From the NCBI GenBank assembly GCA_938041595.1, contig CALITN010000104.1, forward strand, positions 1 to 5,983: DNA of 5,983 bases. The letters run 5' to 3'. Below, piece after piece: positions 5,566-5,983 of the stretch. Made by a program: the position numbers and the translations under genes. Every line of letters starts with the position of its first letter. The first letter of the stretch is position 1. The notes under the pieces are model-generated. The model made no database searches, was not told the origin of the DNA, and saw only the letters and a program-made list of their open reading frames with translations. The DNA comes from an uncultured Flavobacteriaceae bacterium. Lineage in GTDB: Bacteria > Bacteroidota > Bacteroidia > Flavobacteriales > Flavobacteriaceae.

Positions 5566-5983
5566 ATGGAGCAAAAACTGAAGGTTGCAGTTATCGGAGG
5601 TGGCGCTGCTGGTTTTTTTGCAGCTCTTGTGGCCGAACACCATCCCAAGGCTCAGGTAATTCTTTTTGAAAAAACAAGCAAATTCCTATCAAAGGTTAAA
5701 ATATCTGGGGGAGGCCGTTGTAATGTCATGCACAATTGTGACAGTATCCCTGATTTAATTAAAGCCTATCCAAGAGGAGGGCGACAGTTACGGACCCTCT
5801 TTTACCAATTTCAACCCAGTGATACCCTTGAATGGTTTGAGTCTCGAGAGGTGCCCCTTAAAACAGAAGCAGATGGGCGAATGTTTCCCCAAAGCAACAG
5901 CTCTCAAAGCATTATTGATTGTTTGGAAAATGCATGTGATCAATCCAATATCGAAAGGAGGTGTAACGCATCAATAGAAAAAC
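5566..5983 (+). CDS. BaiN/HI0933-type FAD-dependent flavoprotein, N-terminal part, cut by window edge
   Basis: The frame is open from ATG 5566 to the window end (139 codons; the family is about 400 residues). The N-terminus is a dinucleotide-binding fold: VAVIGGGAAGFFAA (7-20) holds GxGxxG (G11, G13, G16), with Glu35 at the end of the second strand (VILFEK) to bind the ribose of FAD. Family-specific motifs follow: SKVKISGGGRCNVMH (42-56) and GRMFPQSNSSQSIIDCL (104-120). Members are predicted NAD(P)/FAD-dependent oxidoreductases; one clostridial relative, BaiN, acts on bile-acid intermediates, but the general cellular substrate is unknown and bile acid metabolism should not be assumed here. 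It has its own promoter and a 99-bp gap after the lipoprotein gene, so it is probably a separate transcription unit. Confidence 0.92.
   Translation, partial: MEQKLKVAVIGGGAAGFFAALVAEHHPKAQVILFEKTSKFLSKVKISGGGRCNVMHNCDSIPDLIKAYPRGGRQLRTLFYQFQPSDTLEWFESREVPLKTEADGRMFPQSNSSQSIIDCLENACDQSNIERRCNASIEK

Noticed and set aside
5484..5669. Plus-strand open frame overlapping the flavoprotein start
   Set aside because: A different frame from the FAD-binding GxGxxG protein; the sequence has no family features.

Overview
The window looks like a chromosomal stretch from a Bacteroidota bacterium, most likely a member of the Flavobacteriaceae. It is AT-rich and has few Shine-Dalgarno sequences. It carries TANNTTTG-type promoter boxes, lipoproteins with an LSC lipobox, a BspA-like (DUF285) 25-residue-repeat lipoprotein of the flavobacterial kind, and a tyrosine-recombinase-like protein with the N-terminal arm domain common in that phylum. 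The species cannot be named from the sequence alone.

Layout, left to right. (1) Positions 1-386, minus strand: the N-terminal part of a secreted penicillin-acylase-family Ntn hydrolase, cut by the window edge. (2) Positions 464-1957, plus: a complete lipoprotein beta-N-acetylhexosaminidase (GH20), divergent from the acylase across a 77-bp gap that holds a 7-bp inverted repeat. (3) Positions 1959-3173 (or 3212), minus: a full-length protein built like a Bacteroidota tyrosine recombinase, convergent with GH20 with one base between the stop codons. Three of its catalytic positions, including the nucleophilic tyrosine, are replaced. (4) Positions 3174-3566: a gene-poor AT-rich stretch with a strong minus-strand intrinsic terminator, an 8-bp inverted repeat and four copies of TGACAC. 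(5) Positions 3567-4651, plus: a closely spaced group of a 68-residue HTH-like protein, a short PlsC-type acyltransferase starting at TTG, and an 89-residue membrane protein of unknown function. (6) Positions 4732-5466, plus: a BspA-like lipoprotein with five exact 25-residue repeats. (7) Positions 5566-5983, plus: the start of a BaiN/HI0933-type flavoprotein, cut by the right edge, with a near-consensus promoter so close that the mRNA may be leaderless.

Most of the genes are housekeeping or cell-envelope functions: sugar scavenging, amide hydrolysis, phospholipid acylation, surface lipoprotein and flavoprotein. They form no single pathway. The unusual part is the recombinase-like gene with its leader region. 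It is intact and full length but appears unable to cleave DNA, and its upstream region has a terminator placed where it could attenuate it or end a small RNA, together with repeated TGACAC sites. This suggests a domesticated DNA-binding regulator rather than an active mobile element. No tRNA, att-like direct repeats, insertion sequence or CRISPR array was found.
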